DNA of 64,000 nucleotides from positions 17,238,008-17,302,007 of the forward strand of contig NC_091134.1 in NCBI RefSeq assembly GCF_041381155.1. The letters are read 5' to 3'. The translations under genes and the position numbers were made by a program. The notes under the pieces were generated by a model. That model searched no databases and had not been told where the DNA came from. It was given only the letters and a program-made list of their open reading frames with translations. Position 1 is the stretch's first letter. The number at the start of each line of letters is the position of its first letter. The stretch is from Argopecten irradians (taxonomy: Eukaryota; Mollusca; Bivalvia; Pectinida; Pectinidae). This document shows, one piece after another, positions 62,626 to 64,000 of this stretch.

Positions 62626-62672
62626 CGTCAGTGACCTCGTCATTTCAGTGTGACGACACTATAATTTCAGTG
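62626..62672 (+). repeat. Outlying unit of the 46-bp array
   Basis: 'cccgtcagtgacctcgtcat' then 'gtgacgacactataatttca': one unit, decaying at its right edge, separated from the main array by the SINE. Confidence 0.85.
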
Positions 62673-64000
62673 TGGTCAAACTATATCTATAGTTACATCT
62701 ATCAAAGTTTAAACAATCACGTTATACAGTATTATCTTTTTTGAAGATGCTGATAAGAAGTAATCCATGATTTTAGGTAACAATTTAATTTACATTAAAT
62801 TATCTTTATACTAATTGATATTCAATGGGAAATACGTTATACGAAACAACTTATATGATAAAATCCCTTTTATCTGAAGCGTATTTACTTTAAAGGATCG
62901 GGATGAAGAAGGATATCTCAGTGATCTCTTGATCACTTGTCTGAAACTGGACAAATCACACTGGTCATTTCAGGTAAACTGACCAGCGGAGTTGTTATCT
63001 GACCCACCATAGCTTTTGTTGACACACGGCTGACCATAGAGTTCACTGATGTTGTTAAATAGCCATGAAATCCTACTTAAAATTCCTGTATCTGGTCCCG
63101 CTGACCGTCGGTCAAACGTGTGACAAATCTTCATGTTAACACCTTCAGGCTCAAGTCTTTTGGACCGTGTTGACATTTCTTCTTACTTCAATATTTGTGT
63201 CTGAATAGTAGTAGGTTGTTGTCACTACTGAATCAGCCACATATACACTGTATTATGTTTGGGATAGAGGCAGATTTAAATATACTAGCATACACTGTAT
63301 TATAAAAAGGTAAAAAAATCCATATATCTAGTCAATTGCTGCAAACAGAATATTTCATTGGTAATCTTAACCAATGTTCGAAAAAAGTATGTATGTTCTT
63401 ACTTAATTCGGAGTGGTATCCTGTATTACTTACAGAGAACATCCCTCTCTCCAGACCAATTAAAATACACATCATAGCAAAACATGACATCAGTCACATC
63501 ATCCCTTCAGACTGGCTAATCAAATTACATCTTCCCTATATTTGGAAACGAACTGGAAACGAACTGATGTGTTTACTCAGATTGGCCCTTCTATTAAAAC
63601 ATAATTTGAATTGCACATTTACAAATCTAATATTGTCTCTTATATTTTACAGACGCACATTTTCCAAAACAATGCTCATTACTATTTCCTCGCATATATT
63701 TGATAACTTCCTAATTAACCACACTATAGTATTGGTTTTTGAAAATGACATGGAGAATACTAGAGCTGCATTTTAATCCGATTGTGCAACTTTTACTATT
63801 ATATGTGAAGTAGGTTTGTGGTTTTATAATAATATGTGGGCTGGCCTACTCTGTGACCTGTCTAACCCGATCTATACTAATCCACAGGTGTCTATAATGT
63901 TATTAAATTAATTCTATTGTGACCCACATCCTACAATCGTATTTTTAGTATGTGTGCATGTAAAATGTACCTGAAAGTTAAGTCGATAGAAAACTAATAC
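62673..64000. other. Window end; one unexplained 146-codon ORF
   Basis: A plus-strand frame at 63336-63776 encodes a hydrophobic, Ile/Leu-rich 146-residue sequence beginning MLQTEYFIGN. I recognise no domain, and the surrounding base composition is the same AT-rich background. It could be a decayed transposon piece or chance. Nothing else is seen in this stretch. Confidence 0.3.

Noticed and set aside
1-62672. Regular arrays that could suggest CRISPR
   Set aside because: Units are head-to-tail with no unique spacers, and the DNA is animal with spliced genes.

Overview
The window is animal nuclear DNA, AT-rich with long introns, and most likely from a bivalve mollusc. The host genes are clearly metazoan (a castor zinc-finger factor, the radial-spoke protein LRRC23, and a HES-family bHLH repressor). 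The interspersed repeats look like those of bivalves: tRNA-headed SINEs ending in a tail like 'gaccctggctgttaataggacgtta', and scattered AAGGGAGATAAC-type motifs. A scallop or a relative is a guess from memory of these repeats; I could not test it.

Layout. 1-1165 is a short-period satellite at the window edge. 1166-7766 is non-coding by eye and probably lies in a castor intron. 7767-9493 (minus) is the large N-terminal exon of a castor/CASZ1 homologue; its zinc-finger exons are not visible here. 9494-22090 is probably castor 5' intron or upstream DNA, with two MITE-like elements and a 37-bp minisatellite. 22444-34600 (plus) is LRRC23, rebuilt from seven shared exons plus two alternative last exons; its introns hold a 58-bp minisatellite derived from a SINE and a large C-rich 30-bp minisatellite. 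36337-42073 (minus) is a four-exon HES gene ending in WRPW, convergent with LRRC23, with a cluster of CACGTG boxes just upstream.

43.8-48.4 kb is transposon debris: a MITE, the 3' end of a LINE, and a nest of inverted repeats. 48.47-59.03 kb is the most unusual part: an approximately 4.1-kb unit in three tandem copies. Each copy carries the same four-exon gene. Copy 1 reads through as a 206-residue protein with a signal peptide, one membrane segment and a cysteine-bearing C-terminal domain that may resemble the P2X7 'ballast' domain. Copies 2 and 3 are broken near the 5' end. Each copy has a CRE-rich putative promoter, SINE-derived TATA-like modules and a 36-bp repeat with a CCGCTAGCGG palindrome. 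60.52-62.17 kb is a 46-bp array (about 36 units), each unit holding a TATA-like box and CRE half-sites, interrupted near its end by a reverse-oriented SINE. The last 1.3 kb holds only one unexplained ORF.

Exon boundaries were placed by reading frame, GT/AG sites and remembered family sequences. No database search, alignment program or transcript data were used.
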